A stretch of DNA of 64,000 nucleotides from contig BSQZ01000034.1 in assembly GCA_033239005.1 (NCBI GenBank), forward strand, positions 3,711,001 to 3,775,000, read 5' to 3'. Made by a program: the position numbers and the translations under genes. The stretch is from Lamellibrachia satsuma (taxonomy: Eukaryota; Annelida; Polychaeta; Sabellida; Siboglinidae). Of this stretch, positions 1 to 15,100 are shown in pieces; position 1 is the first letter of the stretch; each line of letters starts with the position of its first letter. The notes below the pieces were generated by a model. It made no database searches. It was not told the DNA's origin and saw only the letters and a list, made by a program, of their open reading frames with translations.

Positions 1-507
1 CTCCGTCCTCTGACCTCTGCCGTTCTGCAGGTGAATGGTTGTGTTTTGTAGCTCTTTAGTTTGGCAGTGAATATAGCAATCAGTTTTGATGGGCTTCTCG
101 ATTTCGAACATAACATCAATATAGCAAGCCATCAACCCTTTTCTGACAATACAAGTAATTGAATTGACCATATTTTTCTGTTTCTCCTTTGTTGGAAAAT
201 AAACACTATTATAATGTTCTATAACAGCGCCTTTTATGATGAAACTCGGTCACACTGTGGCTGTTTTAGGGTATATTTACTTCATCCTAGTGCATTATCT
301 GCAGCCTCTGAAGTTGGTGTGGAGGTATATGTCATTTGAAATCGGTACATTTACTTTTTAAACTTGAAATTGCAGTTTGACAAAATTGGTTGATCTTGAG
401 ATTCTGTCAAAATTGAAGAAATAATGTGACATTTACTGCCAAACCTAGAGATGTGGCACCTCTGTAAGCTAATTACGTGCTGTACCATTTAACCTCTGAC
501 CTGTCAG
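1..507 (+). other. KNDC1 intron, nothing recognised
   Basis: AT-rich; taken as intron because the first exon starts at an acceptor. Confidence 0.6.
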
Positions 508-609
508 GTGTGCGAGAGTTATCAATGCAGTCAGGACGTGTCATCCACCGTTGTGTGTCAGATGTTGGCTGGAGATGCTCACAAGGCCGAGGCATTCGGC
601 AAGACAAAT
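508..609 (+). CDS. KNDC1: KNDC1 exon (first in window)
   Basis: 34 codons, phase 0 at both ends, acceptor CTGTCAG and donor GTGAGT. Reads VCESYQCSQDVSSTVV then QMLAGDAHKAEAFGKTN. It may be the tail of a KIND domain or the region after it; I cannot tell. It joins in frame to the exon at 2305. Confidence 0.72.
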
Positions 610-3600
610 GTGAGTACACTTCTCCTACGTCTTCCTTTGCAGAGATAGAGCAGAGCTTCACGGTTGTATTTTGAGGTTGATCCACGCGATTGCTTCATGG
701 GGACGCTGAGTGAATAATCTGATACTACATTTTGTGGATTCATCCTAGACAGATTATATGAATTAGTTTCAACTGGAAATATCATCATAAAGTGCATATT
801 TTCTTTTGTTCATCAGATAAATATAAAATCGAATGACAAACTTATAGCAGTCGAAGCATAAATACTTTTGATGGTAGCCAGATTTTCTGCAAAACATAAG
901 GGATTTCGTTTTATTTGGGTATATTTTGTAGCATCATATATAGCAACACTTGGTGGGAATTGGAACATTATAGACTGATTAACCAATGAAAATGTATGGA
1001 TTTATACAGCAAAAATGTGGTGGTTCAGATCATAATGGTGTTTATGTTACCACCAGCGCCACCTGTGGGATTGTTTAATACTACATTGCTGCATCAATGT
1101 GCATGTTTCAGTTTTGTTCATGCAAATGTAAATCTATTCCTTGGTTAGGTTGCATTGAGACATTGATAATAGCTGCTCTGCAGTATGTTACTGTCATCGG
1201 TCTGCGTGGTTAGGAGCTTTGTAAATGTAAAACAAATAAAATAATCAGAAATTTGTTCGATAGGATTCACCCAACCAACCCTCATCCTATCAAAAGAAAA
1301 TTGGAGACACCGCATTCTAACTGGGAAGAACTCAAAATATATACCTTTCCAATTCTTCTGTGATTATACAAGTGAACCTTTGCCCCCATATCTATTTTTT
1401 TTATTCACAAAGCCCCTTAAGGTGAATGTGTTAAGGTGTGTCATATCCTAACCACTCCAGGGTGGGGTGTAACTTTCAGGTTCACCTGTGCTGTACAATG
1501 GCAGTACCTGGCTCCATTATCTCTGTCCCTTTAGATAACCACTTGGACAATGGCCAACAATGTCTTTGTCATTTAGTGAACAGTGTTGGATGTGTGACCC
1601 GGTGAGAACAGGTTGTTCCTGAGGTTGTTGGTAATTGCTGTCTGTAAGTCAGTCTTATGCTGAACTATGTGGATGCTATTTCAAGTTGATTTAACATTTA
1701 TTTGTATGGAATATTTTGTTGTGCGTTCAAATTCGTAAGTATACCAATGTTGCTATAATATGTATTTATTTGACCTGAAAATGCACCAGATAACATTAAT
1801 ACCTGGTCACTGCAGAGGCCAGGGTGGTGCTACTGTGTATTACCAAGTACAGGAGACAGGGTGGAATCTTGGTGTCGGTTTAATGTCAAGCCAACCATTG
1901 ACAGTGGCAGGTGTTGTTGCCCGTATTCCCAAGAATTTTTTTTGGTAAAACTGTTCCGGGAGGGGTCACTCATAGAATATTTGTTTTTGTTCAAAGATAA
2001 TCTGGGTAAATATTATCCGACGTGCTAAATACTGAATAGGCCTACGGAAGTATTTCTAATCCATGTTGAACCTCTGCCAAGACTGACAGGCCTGCGTTAT
2101 AATCTTAAATTTGCTACGTCATTTTGGTATTAGATATTCCATGAGTGACACCCCAGGAGGGACAGCTTTGCTGCCATATATACAGAAAACTTGAGTTACA
2201 ATTCGTAAGTCTTTCGAGAATATGGGCTGCCACATTTAACATCTGAATTAAGTGTCAGTGTGGCACAGTTTGGTATGTTGTTAATTGTTGTATTTTTTAT
2301 CCAGGTGTTGGTGAGGAACATTCTGGACGAGGAGTTGGCGAATGAGGCGGTCAATCAGAAGGCCCAGTTGATGGACAGCATCAAGGCCGCTCAACTACAC
2401 CTGAAGCCGGTCAGTATCTCAGTATCACACCTGTCAACATCTCATGTTGACTGGTGTCAGACCGCTATTTTTGTTGATTAATGTTAGACCGCTATTTCTT
2501 GTTGTTGATTGGTGTAAGGCTACCATTTCTTGTTGATTGGAGTCAGACCGCTATTTTTGTTGGCTAATATTAGACCGCTGTTTCTTGTTGATTGGTGCAA
2601 GGCTATTATTTATTGTTGATTGTTGTTAGACAGCTATTTCGTGTTGTTGATTGGTGTAAGGCTTCCATTTCTTGTTGATTGGTGTAAGACCACTATTTTT
2701 GTTGTGTGATGTTAGACAGCTATTTCTTGTTGAATGGTGTGAGGCTACCATTCCTTGTTGATTGCTGTTAGACCACTATTTTTGTTGATTAATGTTAGAC
2801 CACTGTTTCTTGTTGTTGATTGGTGTGAGGCTACCATTTCTTGTAAATTGGTGTAAGACCACTATTTTTGTTGACTAATGTTAGACCGCTCTTTCTTGTT
2901 GTTGATTGGTGTAAGGCTACCATTTCTTGTTGATTGGTGTCAGACTGCTATTTTTGTTGACAGGTGTCAGACTGTTATTTTTTGTTGACAGGTGTCAGAC
3001 TGTTATTTTTTGTTGACAGGTGTCAGATCGTCAGTTGGCAGATAAGAACGTTAAAAAGTGCATACATGAGTGCCTTATGGAAGAGATTAAACATCCTGGG
3101 TTCAAACTGAGAAAGGTGGGTTTGTGGCCCTGAATCATTCATGCATGCCATCCCTGATTGGTTCAGACCTGTTAGACTGGTATCAGAAATCCGTAAGACC
3201 CGCAAACAAACCTGTTTGCTGGTAACTAACTAACCTAACTCAATATAGCTAAATACAATTAGTTTACCTAAAATGTTGTCAATAAGTTAAATAAAAAAGA
3301 ACTTCGGCAAGAATAAAAGTATTATAATTATAATTCTTAAAGTAAAATAAATATTTAACTGTTCAACGATACTCCTGACGGAATAGGAATGTTGTATATG
3401 GTTTTCCTGAATGATGCCACCGAACTAGATGTCCCCACAGACACTGGTAACGGCATTAAAGGAGTGGTCCACATATCGCTCGAGTTTACTCTTCAGTGCC
3501 ACAAATAATTGTTTTGATACAAGCTCCTGGTTCTACAAAGTAATATAAATGTTTATTTCAGCCAAAAAATCCATATATATAAATATATACATAAAGACAA

Positions 3601-6600
3601 GTAAAAATATATAAATATACACACATGTTTTGCTTTAAAAGTTTGTGAAGAAAAGAATAAAAGATATATAAATATACTCACATGTCAAGCATTTAAAGTG
3701 GACAATTGACTGAACCAATAATTAATCATTGGACTTCTGTAATAGATAAGTGTGAAAATAATTCATAGTGTGAAAATAATTCATCATATTCTTTTTTATT
3801 TTCATGGTCTTCTGACTTTCCTATGTTTTCCAGTGTCGACAGCCCCGATTACGGTCCGTGCGAGCGTTATTCCAGTCAGACAGCCGTTTGCTGAGAGGTC
3901 TAGCCAAGGTGACCAGTGGCGGTATGGACCAATCCCAGCCTGAAGGTTTCCGGCCAAGTTCTGGGTCTGCGTTCAGTCATGTTCCCTCCCAGAACCCAGG
4001 GATAGGGTTGCGGCAGAAGAAAACAAACGATTACAACTCTGTTCCTTCAGCATTGAATTCGTCAGCTACACATTTTATGCCGATTGTGCTGACACCTACA
4101 GGGGACGTTATTAAGCGCAGGGAAATGCCAAAAATCCCAGCGATGTCAGATGCGGAACGGGAGCAGAAGGTGGCGCGGAAACTCGAGGAGTTGAAGATGA
4201 ATGTGCGGAGGTCTCAGCTTCCCTCGCATCTTGCCTTGGATCTGGAGCAGGAGACGAGCTTGGAGGCAAAGTATGTGTCCGAATTGAAAATTGGGAAGAT
4301 AGGGGCTGAACACGGAGGAAGCCCTCAGGATGGGGGAAGGCGATCCGGGAGTAATGAGGGAGAAGGATCGCCACGTTCCCTGCCTGGTCCCACTAGGCAG
4401 GTGGATTACTATCAAGGACAGAAACAGGGATGTCATGACACGATCACATCACCTGTGAAAAATGGACAGTTTTTCTGCAATAGTGCGACGGAGGATTGTC
4501 AAGGTCATGTCATGTTACCATGTCATCACCGTTGGGGCAGTGACGATGATGCGCAACATAACAGTGTCTTCTCAAGTCCATGTCATCAGTCGTTGAGTCC
4601 TGGTCAAGGCTGTGACGATGCATCACTGCTCAGACGGCACAGTCAAGGTCAAGTTCACCCGACTGGGTTTCTTTCCCAGCAGATGGCGCCACAGCAGCCA
4701 TATCCCATGGCAACGCCGTTTCCGTTCCAAGTGCAGCTTCAGCAGGATCCTCGCACCGGATTATTCCAGATGATACCAGTTCCCATGCCAGCCATGCCAC
4801 ATACGCCTGGTATGGTGCCGGCTTATTCCATGCCGGTTATTCCACCACCATCGCCACCTCAACAGGAACATCAGTATCAAATGAACAGCCAATCAAAACA
4901 GTCGATATACCGACCTCAGGCGGACATCTCCGAAGGCAGATCACGTGGGGTTAAAGGTCGACTAAGGTCAACCAAGGTTCATAGGTTACGTACAGCAGGA
5001 GAGGGAGACTTTGACAAGTTGAATGATGAGAGGTGTCTACGTCTGTCGGAAGTTGAAGAGGGGAGGGAGGGAAGACAGGGAGGATACTACGAGAACTCAG
5101 AGGAGGGAAGCGATCCCGAGATGACATCCAATCGTCGACGAAGAGACAGGAAATCAAATTTAAAACGTGCCAAGAGCGGATCACACATCGACTACCAGTA
5201 CAGCGAGATCGACATTGATGCATCACCACCATCGGCGTTTTCACGAACGACATACCGCAGCTCCTTACGACTCGAAAACGGACTCTCCCATTCGCAGCCG
5301 AACATCGGCGGCCACCAGATGGTGGTGTATGACACCGGAGATACTAAATTACAGCAACAAAAGAAGCTCGACTGCATGTCGCCGGATGACCTCTGTTCGT
5401 CGCCCCCTCCGTCGCCCTCGTGGTCCAAGGACAGTGGGGTTAGTGGGGTGAATATGAAGGGTTCGGCGGACGCGACGTTGATGGAGCGACTGCTGAACGG
5501 GGATACAGTGAAACACCAGCAGAAACTGGTGCGGGTCATTCAGTTGATCCGCGACGAGTTCGCCTACGACGGATACCTGGAGAACGGCATAGAAGATCTC
5601 GCAATGGGTGAGTACTGGCATTCATTAATAGGAATCGCTGTCCAATCGATGGCTCATTATGTGTTTTATTATTTGTCATACATGCTTCAACATTTTTCTG
5701 TGAAATATGATTTGTCATCTGTCATGCAGTGTTCAGAGTAGTTTCATTTAATGTGGCCACAGCTTGTTTAATACAGGAACAAGGAAACGAAGGATACGTA
5801 TACGAAGAAGTATAAAGTGAACACATAATGCATTATGTACACAAGCATTTACTGATGACAAGAGCAAGCTCGGATGCAGAAAACTGGTTGAAACGTTGAA
5901 AGTGACAAATCGTTGTGGCAAATAGAACATTTATATTAATTTATAACCTAATTTTATGAACATTTTCACCAATAATAATTGTCCAGTTGACCTTGACCTG
6001 TCCTCTGTGACCTTCAGCGGAGTACATCCTGTCGCTGGGCAACCTGAAGTGGGAAACATTCCAAAGTGCCGTGACAGAGAAGTACTGCGACCTCTACTGG
6101 CAGGACGAGCTGATGACCCGACTCTACGAGGCGGTCAATGGTCAAAAGCCGGTCACTGTCACTGACCAGAGGTAACACTACTGACCTCCGTTCACTGCTA
6201 GGAACATCCAGCACCAGAATTAACCGGGGCAGTTTGTTTTGTTTGATGCGCAGAATTGCTCTTTCATACAGATTACTCTTATTCAATTTGGATTTGGGGA
6301 CTAATTAAAATTTACAGAAAATCTGCTGTTATGAAGTAAAAATGTGTTCATCCCAAAAGTAAAACATTTAATCACAAAAGTGAAACATTTAATCAAAAAA
6401 GCACAAATAGTTTTGATTTTTGCTCTTTTGAATTTGACAGATCAAGTAATCACCTGGTGAAAAACATTATATTTCACCTTTTAAAGTGAGCATTTATTGG
6501 TCCTTTATTAGTCCTTTGTTGGTCCTCTTTTATTGGTCCTCCTTTATCGGTCCATCTTTATCGGTCCTCCTTCATCGGTCCTCCTTCATCGATCCGTCTT

Positions 6601-9600
6601 CATCGGTCCGTCTTTATTGATCCTTTATTGGTACATATTTATTGACAGTAAAGTTGTCTGTATATATGTCGTAAAACATATTTTAATTTACTCCCAGATC
6701 GTGTATTTTCGAAAATATTAAAACGAAAGATCACGATGGTAACACATGTTTTGTATGGATGTTATTTTTAAGCAATTGAGAAGTTATCAATATTAATAAA
6801 TTCAGTTTTGAAAAGTCCCGAGAAACAGTTGTTCAGTTACCCTATGAAAATTGTTGTACATGTTTTGGTAACATTGTTTTTAGGGGTGTCATCAGGAAGA
6901 TGCGGAGTAAACAACCAAAGACACCACCAGCTGGCGCCGGTGAGCCTGACCCGATGAGTTTGTTGCGGGGAGCGGGGTCGCGTCGACCGCGCCCCATGTC
7001 AGACATTCATGACTTGGTCAATAGACCCACCTCGGGGGCAGGGTCATTTATCCAGTCACCCCCGCGGAGAACTAACAGTGACGGTCAAGAATGGGAGCAA
7101 GAGGACGAATCAAAGCCACCAACCCGAGAACCCCATAAGGCTGAGTCGTACTTGGCTGATTCTGGCATGAACTCGGAACGAACAGGAAATTTCCGTTCGC
7201 AGAATGGTGGCAACAACCGAAGTGTCTCGATGACGAACATTTATACCAGTGCCAACGGAAGGAACAATCGGTTGCGATCCCAGAATGCATTGCATCATAG
7301 TCATGGTGTGCTGAATGGAGTGGTCGAAAGTAGTTCCGAGAACATCGATGATGAAACGCCACCTGGTGTCATACAGATGCCAAATGCGACTGTCGATAGT
7401 GCTTGTGACTTGCGTGATGCAGTGTCAACATCAGTGACGAATGCCCGCAGATTGGGGCAGGGTAAGTCACAGAGCACGTACTTTGTGTACCCTCGAGACA
7501 GTGAGTCGAGCTCTATAAACAGTGCCAGATCTCGCCAACCTTGCAGTGACATTGGTGCAAACGGCCAAAGTTGTAGCTCATCGATTAGTAGTAGCAGCAG
7601 TAGCAATGGCAGCTGTATGACAAATGGACGGGCATTGCTCTCGGCCAAGAGTGAGAGCCACCTGGCAATACTTGGTGGTACTAAGCAGTCAGGCAAGACA
7701 GTGGTGCATGCTGGGAGTGTTCTACGGAGGCTCAACAAGGGCAGCGTTGTGTACTTCCATGCTGAGATGGCAGGAAGAACAAGGATAGGAAACCCCACCT
7801 ACGAACCGGTGGGTTATGTGTATATGTGTACTTATTGCACAAACAAATGTACATGTGTACAATATGTACATAAATAATATTGTATAGCATCTAATGACAT
7901 GTAATACTTTAAAGTAGAGACATGAACGTGATAGAAGTTTTTTCTGCATGGTATTATGTGTAAATTAACATAAACATAATTTGCCTTCGCCTATCACTTG
8001 ACAGAGGCTGTCGTTGGTGGTCCACTTCAGATGTTTTCCAGGCAATGTTTCTCCAGTTTTTTGGTCCTGGATCTATGTGAAGCTGAGTCCCATCCAAGTA
8101 TAATTACATTTCTTTTATTTAATTATTTTATTGAGTATTAAATTAGTGGTAATAACTTTTGCAGCATAGGAGGTGCTGAGTCTTCTGTCAGCTGCCCAAC
8201 ATTCGAGAGCCTTCATTTGATATGTTTAGAAGTTTTTCGATGTATGAAAATTCATCCAAGAAATCTGGAGATTTCTGTTTTGTTTGGTGGCAAAATATTT
8301 TACTGAATTTACCGATAACATCTCTGCGAAATTTATTGGCATGTCGCAGGGAATGTTTCTAACACAGAACATTTACTATTCTGACATATAAACTATTGAA
8401 TGTGTAAATTTATCATAGTGTCAACTGTTGAATACGTAGATTTATTTTAGAGCCAACTATTGAATATGTAAATTTATTCTGGTGCCAACTATTGAATGTG
8501 TCAATTTATTTTAGTGCCAACACCGGAAAACCTTCGTTCTGGTTCAGGTAACATGATCTGGGTACCCTGTGTGACTTGTGTTCTCTTTGAGCTGTTTGCT
8601 AGCCCTGTTATCATTTATCAACTAACCCCTGATAACAAGAAAAAGTAATATCTACACTTTGTAGGACAGCGTATCTCCACCTTCCACTGTGTGCAGTTTT
8701 AATATTTGGATTTTGGCACCAGTCTTTCAGGTGCACTTCTGTTTTTCTGCCAAAGCATGAGTTTGTTTGTTGTTTGCATGAAATGTATTTTATGGTTGGT
8801 TTATATGAGCGATTTGTGCCCCAGTTGGTTGGGTGAAGCCGTGTCACATGACAATGCGCAGCTAAATTATGTGTGCATTTAGAGGAGTGACATGTCTAGA
8901 CACCGTTAGCTAGATCTTGATTCACGCCACTCTTGACTTGCTGATTGGTCACTGGTGATTGGTCACTGGTGATTGGACAATGCTGATTGGTCACTGCTGA
9001 TTGGTCATTAGCGATTAGTCACTGCTGATTGGTCACTGCTGCTTCAAAATCACAACCGAATCTCAGTGAAATTTTGACTGATCCCTAATCAGTCTCGTTA
9101 GGTTGTTTACATGGTTCCTCCACTGTGATATCTCATGACATCATGTCAGCTGATCAATTGGGAAATTACTCCCTTGTGTAAACCAGCTTTTACTGTTTTG
9201 TGCAACTTGGGGTGAAGCTAGTACCCCAATGGCACACCACTGTAGGTGTGTCGCCACTAGTCACCAAATGCGTTCTTCAAACCTATTGGCCACCTAGTGA
9301 CCAAACACTGTCTCAACATTATATTTTCTCTCGTTTTTACTGCATTTTTTGCTTGATTTTGTTCTTACTGAATATTACTTAGTAATGTGTTATATAATTA
9401 CTGAGTTGTGTGTTTGCTTGAACCAGTATTGTGTCAAGATTAATTCCAAGCATGGACAAAAGTTTACATTTTTAGAAATTTGTTTTAATATCCTAACTTG
9501 TTACTGCAAATACATTGGAATATGTGTAGAATGAAAGTCAATCCAGTAGCTACATATTATAGTAAATTGTAGGAATTAAAAAATATTTGAAAAAATCTGA

Positions 9601-12078
9601 AACCCACAAGTTAATACTGAAAAATGTGGCTTTGATTTTGTATAAGCTAAATGACTGTGGTAATTATTTTGTTTGTTATACACGGGGTTATTCTTCTGTC
9701 AAAATGTTCTCTTATTACCTCTAATAATACCCTTATCCAATTTATGTAAAAATTTCATTACTATTTGGTTTATGCCAACACTCTTGTTTAATATTTATTA
9801 CAAATATCTTACATTGATGCTTCAAGAACCTTTATTTTGTCTTTTTTGAATGTACAATCACAGGTTGTCGTTTCTCATTTCAGGATTCAAAAACAAAAGC
9901 AGGGGTCGAAGCAAAGATGGCTGAACTTAACCAGCAGATGAGTATTGAACACCGCAATCGTCGCAAAACACAGGAATATTACCGCAAGTTGGTTGAGGCT
10001 ACAAAAGCCAGCAGTAAAGGTATGCAACTTTTGATTGGTGCCAGGTTGATTATGGTCAGAGAATATTTGGTTACTAGAACATTAATGGGTCATCTTCTAC
10101 CAAGGACAAGTTAGATCCCTTGAAAATGTTTTATTAAGACATTTGTCAATGTAATATATATTGTTATGCCCAAAAATAGACTGAGAGGGGTGGGTCACAC
10201 ATTGGTTAAATAATTGTTGGCTATTGTTTATTTTGAGCAGTGTCAAGTGAACACAAAGCATCGCTTGCAAAAGTGTTGCGAGAAATGAAGGAGACTACAA
10301 AGAAGTTAGAGCACTTCGACTCTTGCATGAAACATCTCGAGGTATGTCAACACAAAGATCAAGCTGCATTATCGTCCTCCTCTCAGGGAAACTCTACATG
10401 CAACCCGCAGTACCTCGATGGAATATGCAATATTTAAGAAATCTTATATATCATATGGATTTTACCACAGAAGTAATCACAAACTCATTTGATGTTTTTC
10501 TGCATTTTAATTGTAAATAACTGAGTAGTTATAATTTTGCATGAAGTGACACTAATTTGCAGAAAATGGGTATCAGTGTCCCTCACCCATGAGAGCACAT
10601 TGTTACACTCTGTCAACTTTGTCAGTTATACTCACTGAAATGCATTGTTCCCAGAACGTTGTTACACTCTGTCACCTTTGTCAGTTATATGCACTGAAAT
10701 GCATTGTTCCCAGAACGTTGTTACACTCTGTTACATTTGTCAGTTATACTCACTGAAATGCATTGTTCCCAGAACGTTGTTACACTCTGTCACCTTTGTC
10801 AGTTATACTCACTGAAATGCATTGTTCCCAGAACGTTGTTACAAGTTGTCACCCGCTGTCATTGTTTACACAGATGCTGCATGCAGAGCAATGGGGGTTG
10901 GGCCACGAGCTGCTGTATGCCCTCGCTAACTGCCCTGGGAACGAGCCGATGCTCCTCGCCCCCTGCGACAACAACCTGGTGCAGTACCAGAGTGTGACCA
11001 CAGGGGGTATGGGGGGTCAGGTGCTGCAAGCTGGCATGCCCCTTGGTCTCATGGCCTATCTATTTGCACAGTGAGTACTCCATAAGTTTTGTTGTCTAAG
11101 TTTAAAGATTATGTACACTTTTATTAACCTTACAGTTACTGCATGATGACTTCTCACTCATTGATATCCACAACTGTTCATAGCCAGACACTCATTTATA
11201 CCACTGGGTAAACTGGAGCAACGTGGATTGAACAAAATTGCCCATGTTTCAAAATGGCAATAGGTGGACTTGATAACCTGGTTGTCTTAGTTGACAGTAT
11301 GGCGCTTCAACCACAGAGTACTTTTATTTTAATAGTAAAACACATTCCTTTAAATTCTTTCATTAATTTTTTACGGCATTGTGATAACTGATATGCATAT
11401 GTCACACTGCGCAAAATAACCTGGCTTAAGTAGGAAAATCACAAACTGAGATATCAGCAGTTTCCACAACTTCGGTTTGGTTTATTTCCTACTATAGTGG
11501 AATTTCAAATCAACATAAAATCAAAACCATTTTAGTTAATTAATTTCTGTTTTTTGTATATGTTGTACAGAAATTAATAATCTCTTGGAAAATGTTTATT
11601 TCGATAGTGATTTTTGTGATTTAAGCTTGACGGTCTCATGCGGTGTCACATATGTAAAGTAGACACTGTGATGGTAACCTTGGCCTGACCTTGACCTGTT
11701 TCAGGCATGCCCTATCAGACGGCTACATCCACCAGTTCTTCTACTGCTATCGCTACTTCGTCGCTCCCGCAAATTTACTGCGCTTCCTCATCGACAAGTA
11801 CACTGCAGCCACTGAGAGCCTCTCCCCCGAGGCCAACATTCCAGTGAAGGTCAAGGCCAGGGCACTTGACCTCCTGCAGGTGTGGCTGGAGGGTTATTAC
11901 GGGGTCGACTTCAGACACAGTCCGGAGCTGTCTGAGTCGCTGCGGACGTTCCTTAAGATGAAGGTTAGTCATGGTGGCTCCACCAACAACTTTCCTGTCC
12001 ACATTTAGTGCTAATACTAAGAGAGAACTTAAAGGTACAAAGATAGCTAGCATCGTAAAATCATGGTATATAATGTAA

Positions 12079-12119
<41 letters not shown>

Positions 12120-15100
12120 ATACATACTCATTTGATGTATATATATATTGTAACATCATAGTACACAATTTTCACATTGAGAAAATGTTTACGATTTTCG
12201 GTAATTGTTCCTTCTCATGAATTTAACCTCCAGCAGATACAAAATGCCTGATATAAAACATGCACTAAGGTCATAAAAATCCAGGTTTCTCACCTGTGCA
12301 CGCATTAGAAAATAGGTGCAGCAAAATGTTTTTACATTATTCCTTTAAAATGTTTTGGTAGCAAACAAAATGTTCAATCATTCGAACAAATACGCATGAC
12401 GGCTTTATGAAGTTGTTGGTGTTTGGCAATATCCCCTTAGATAGCCACCAACACCACCATCAGCATACTAAAAAGGTGCACCCCCCATTTATTTTATGAA
12501 AAAGTTCTGATGAGAAACCAGGAATTTTTTTATATGGCATCAAACTAAATTCCTGAAAATGCCTTCTTCCTGCCAAATGTATAGTTACACTTGTCTACAC
12601 TAGGTGGTGCCAGTGGATCCAAGTGCAGATTCGCTGCTTGAGTTGATGGAGTTGTGTGAGGAAGGTCGACAAGTTGACCTTGCGTATCCAGACTTCCACG
12701 CCCCCTCAGCGGCCGTGACTTATGAAACACGCCCTGTGGACGACAACCAGCCTGTTAAAAAGGTTATTATATTACTGTGCATTAATAAATATGTTGACTT
12801 TTGATAGTAGTTGAGCAGATATTATAGAAGATAGTTGTACAACAAAGTTATTTTACAAATTGTGCTGGTAGAACCAGATTAATTGTTGGAAGTATATCAA
12901 TAATGATTAAGATGAGATATGAATATAATATATGTAATTTGGGTATGAAATCAAGAAAGGTGAATGTAGTAATGTCTATTGAAAATGTTTGGATAACTTA
13001 TATTACTTAGTTTATATCATGTTAGTTTATATTATGTATCATTAACTTAATTTGTTGGCACATATATGCAATTGTGGATTTGCATATATGTGTCAAAATA
13101 TGTATGGGAAATGATATGCCCACATGTGTTGTGTATAACTGTATTGCACTATGCAAATGCTTGAGCTATAGTATTGGGGTACTAAACAGTAGGGTGGGGA
13201 CTTGCATGATAGGCTCATACAATAGTTATCATAACATCTTAGCTGGATTTCTTGGTGTTAAGGTGACTTTTCTTGTAAGATATTTAACATGGTGATTACC
13301 AGTCAAGAAACTTCCATAACGAATTCCAAACGTTTATTGAGAGGTAATCACCATGTCAAATAAAAGTAAATATTACGTTATGACATTCAAATATATTTAT
13401 GTATATATACACACAGATATGCGTGAATAAATGTGTAAAATAATGTGGAAATGTTAAGAAAGTTTCACTGAATGCCAAGGAATCTTAACTACTCCCAAGT
13501 AGACATTAAATAGTTGAAATAACAGTTAACATAAGCTAGCAACATTCCTTTGTGACAGACGTCTGCCGAGTTTGAAAGTGAGGCTGGCGCAGAGGTATGA
13601 CGCTTGTCGACGCACCGTTGTGTTTCATGTCTGGCTCATCATTGCACGCTCAAATATAGGGTTGACCACAAACAAATGGTGCCCATGCAACGTATTGTAA
13701 CTTCCTCATTTTTATTTTAAATGACACGTTCTTCAGTGCACATTTGCTTCACTTGATGCATGGTAACTGCGGAAAATTTCGGATGGATATTTTTAATGTC
13801 TTTGACTTGGTTGAGGTTTGAGCACATGCCGCAGATTCAAGTGTGTCTGCAGCATCAAGGCCAACCTCTGGAACACATGCTCAGACCTCAGCCAAATGAA
13901 GGACATTAAAGATATCCATCCAAAACTTTCCACATTGATCTTGCATCATGTGAAGCAAATTTGTCCCAAAGAATGTCTCATTGGAACTAAAAATAAGGAA
14001 GTTGTATTTAGTTGTATGGTATGATTATTTTGAAGGTCAATCTGTACACTGCCTCCGTTGTCAGTTTCTCTGTCACATTCTAATATGCATCTGTATAACG
14101 TCTGTGTTAATGCATCTTGGGATGATGGTGAATGTATTGATGTCTGCGCACAAGATTCCATGCTAAATCCTCACATTCACCAATTTTTTTATTTTAAGAT
14201 CGTCTCGTTTTAGACTCGTTTCGAGAAACATTGAACCTATCTAGTATTCAGTACCACATACTGGCTCACTTAAGACATATCTAGTATCCACCACCACATA
14301 CTGGCTCACATGGGACCTATCTAGTATCCACCACCACATACTGGCTCACTTGGGACCTATCTAGTATCCAGTACCACATACTGGCTCACTTGGAACCTAT
14401 CTAGTATCCACCACCACATACTGGCTCACTTGGGACCTATCTAGTATCCACCACCACATACTGGCTCACTTAAGACCTATCTAGTATCCACCACCACATA
14501 CTGGCTCACTTGGGACCTATCTAGTATCCACCACCACATACTGGCTCACTTAAGACCTATCTAGTATCCACCACCACACACTGGCTCACTTGGGTCCTAT
14601 CTAGTATCCACCACCACATACTGGCTCACTTAAGACCTATCTAGTATCCACCACCACATACTGGCTCACTTGGGACCTATCTAGTATCCACCACCACATA
14701 CTGGCTCACTTGGAACCTATCTAGTATCCACCACCACATACTGGCTCACTTAAGACCTATCTAGTATTCAGTACCACATAGTGGCTCACTTGGAACCTAT
14801 CTAGTATCCACTACCACATACTGGCTTACTTGGGACCTATCTAGTATTCAGTACCACATAGTGGCTCGATTGTACAAATTTGTTATTTAGTTTTGGCGAA
14901 ATCATCGAACAAACTTTAATATTATTTTTTTATCCAATAAAAATTCTGGAAAATAAAATTGCATAAATAGGCTGTTCACACTTTTACAAGTTACTCAATC
15001 TAATGATTAAAGTTAATTATTTTGATGATTTTTACCAAATGATACTCTTTTATTAAGCTGACTGTACATATTACTTTTCACACACAACAGATTTAACATC

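Noticed and set aside
7301..7798. 165-codon minus ORF
   Set aside because: Shadow of the KNDC1 Ser-rich exon, whose codons fill the plus frame and join in phase.
8004..8330. Possible extra KNDC1 exons (AVVGGPLQMFSRQC and GAESSVSCPTFESLHLICLE)
   Set aside because: The exons at 6884-7808 and 9884-10019 already join in phase 0; these pieces need mismatched phases or reach stops.
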